DNA of 15,402 bases from Bacteroidota bacterium (GTDB taxonomy: Bacteria; Bacteroidota; Ignavibacteria; SZUA-365; JAADGX01). A program made the position numbers and the translations under genes. The first letter of the stretch is position 1, and each line of letters opens with the position of its first letter. The stretch covers positions 1-15,402 of the forward strand of contig JALUUP010000117.1 of NCBI GenBank assembly GCA_027021285.1. The letters run 5' to 3'. This document shows positions 15,219 through 15,402 of this stretch, one piece after another. The notes beneath the pieces are model-generated. The model did no database searches, had not been told where the DNA came from, and saw nothing but the letters and a program-made list of their open reading frames with translations.

Positions 15219-15402
15219 CGCCGACATCATGGAAACACTGCCGCTGGCAAAACGGAAAAGGCACTACATCCTGGACGTCGCTTCCAGGCTCTTCTCCCAC
15301 CTGGATTTCCACCACGTGTGCATGGAAGACGTGGCCCGGGAAGCACGCATCGCCAAGGGAACGTTGTACAATTACTTCAATTCCAAGGAAGAGCTGTATT
15401 TC
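15211..15402 (+). CDS. TetR-family transcriptional regulator (partial, C-terminus off the right edge)
   Basis: 64 codons to the window edge, encoding the N-terminal DNA-binding domain. Residues 15-64 follow the TetR pattern: RHYILDVASRLFSHLDF, then the helix-turn-helix MEDVAREARIAKGTLYNYFNSKEELYF (38-64) with the hallmark KGTLYNYF. The ATG at 15211 overlaps the hemC stop by eight bases; a second in-frame ATG at 15229 is possible. The ligand-binding domain lies beyond the edge, so the effector cannot be guessed; heme or a heme precursor would fit the operon. It is the natural partner of the palindrome at 12063-12076. Confidence 0.92.
   Translation, partial: MGDADIMETLPLAKRKRHYILDVASRLFSHLDFHHVCMEDVAREARIAKGTLYNYFNSKEELYF

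Overview
The window looks like chromosomal DNA from a Gram-negative bacterium of the Bacteroidetes/Ignavibacteria-like (FCB) group. The main clue is a secreted protein with a classic C-terminal type IX secretion sorting domain (YPNPFNPSTSIRF ... ALGRQV ... GVYLYRL). Supporting clues are a beta-barrel protein ending in Phe, an LPS-heptose gene (gmhA), and a TAnnTTTG/TTTG promoter pair of the Bacteroidetes type. Clear Shine-Dalgarno sites (AGGAG, GGAGG) precede many genes, which is not typical of core Bacteroidia, so a deep FCB branch is more likely. This placement is inferred from sequence style only.

Layout. Everything from 1 to 11184 that I call as a gene is on the minus strand; everything from 11428 to the end is on the plus strand. 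Reading the minus strand in its own direction: a sodium/solute symporter (11184-9772); a class I fumarase with its own sigma70-like promoter (9664-8138); gmhA, preceded by a terminator-like hairpin (8065-7463); a PAS-containing membrane histidine kinase (7431-5386) and its NtrC-type sigma54 response regulator (5317-3965); a 229-base control region; a tightly coupled four-gene envelope operon (3735-508); a strong terminator; and arsenate reductase arsC, cut by the left edge. On the plus strand: a MarR-type regulator (11428-11880), then a CcsA/HemX-like membrane protein, hemA, hemC and a TetR-type regulator cut by the right edge.

Two parts are the most interesting. (1) The envelope operon: two small secreted proteins, a beta-barrel and a T9SS cargo protein. 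Three of its four products carry the same short acidic DxDxDG-type motif. The barrel and the cargo protein also share Gly/Met/His-rich tracts that look metal-binding. The gap upstream, just after the NtrC-type regulator gene, holds a sigma54-like -24 box and a direct repeat 22 bases apart at the distance expected for an enhancer. A kinase-regulator pair driving metal-linked envelope proteins is the working inference. (2) The heme operon: a perfect 14-base palindrome of TetR-operator type sits just behind a TTGACA-17-TATGTT promoter, and a TetR-type gene overlaps the end of hemC, which suggests a closed feedback loop on tetrapyrrole synthesis.

No stretch above 300 bases lacks a gene. The largest gaps are 11185-11427, 3736-3964 and 11881-12096. 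I see no tRNA, rRNA, CRISPR array, insertion sequence or other mobile element.
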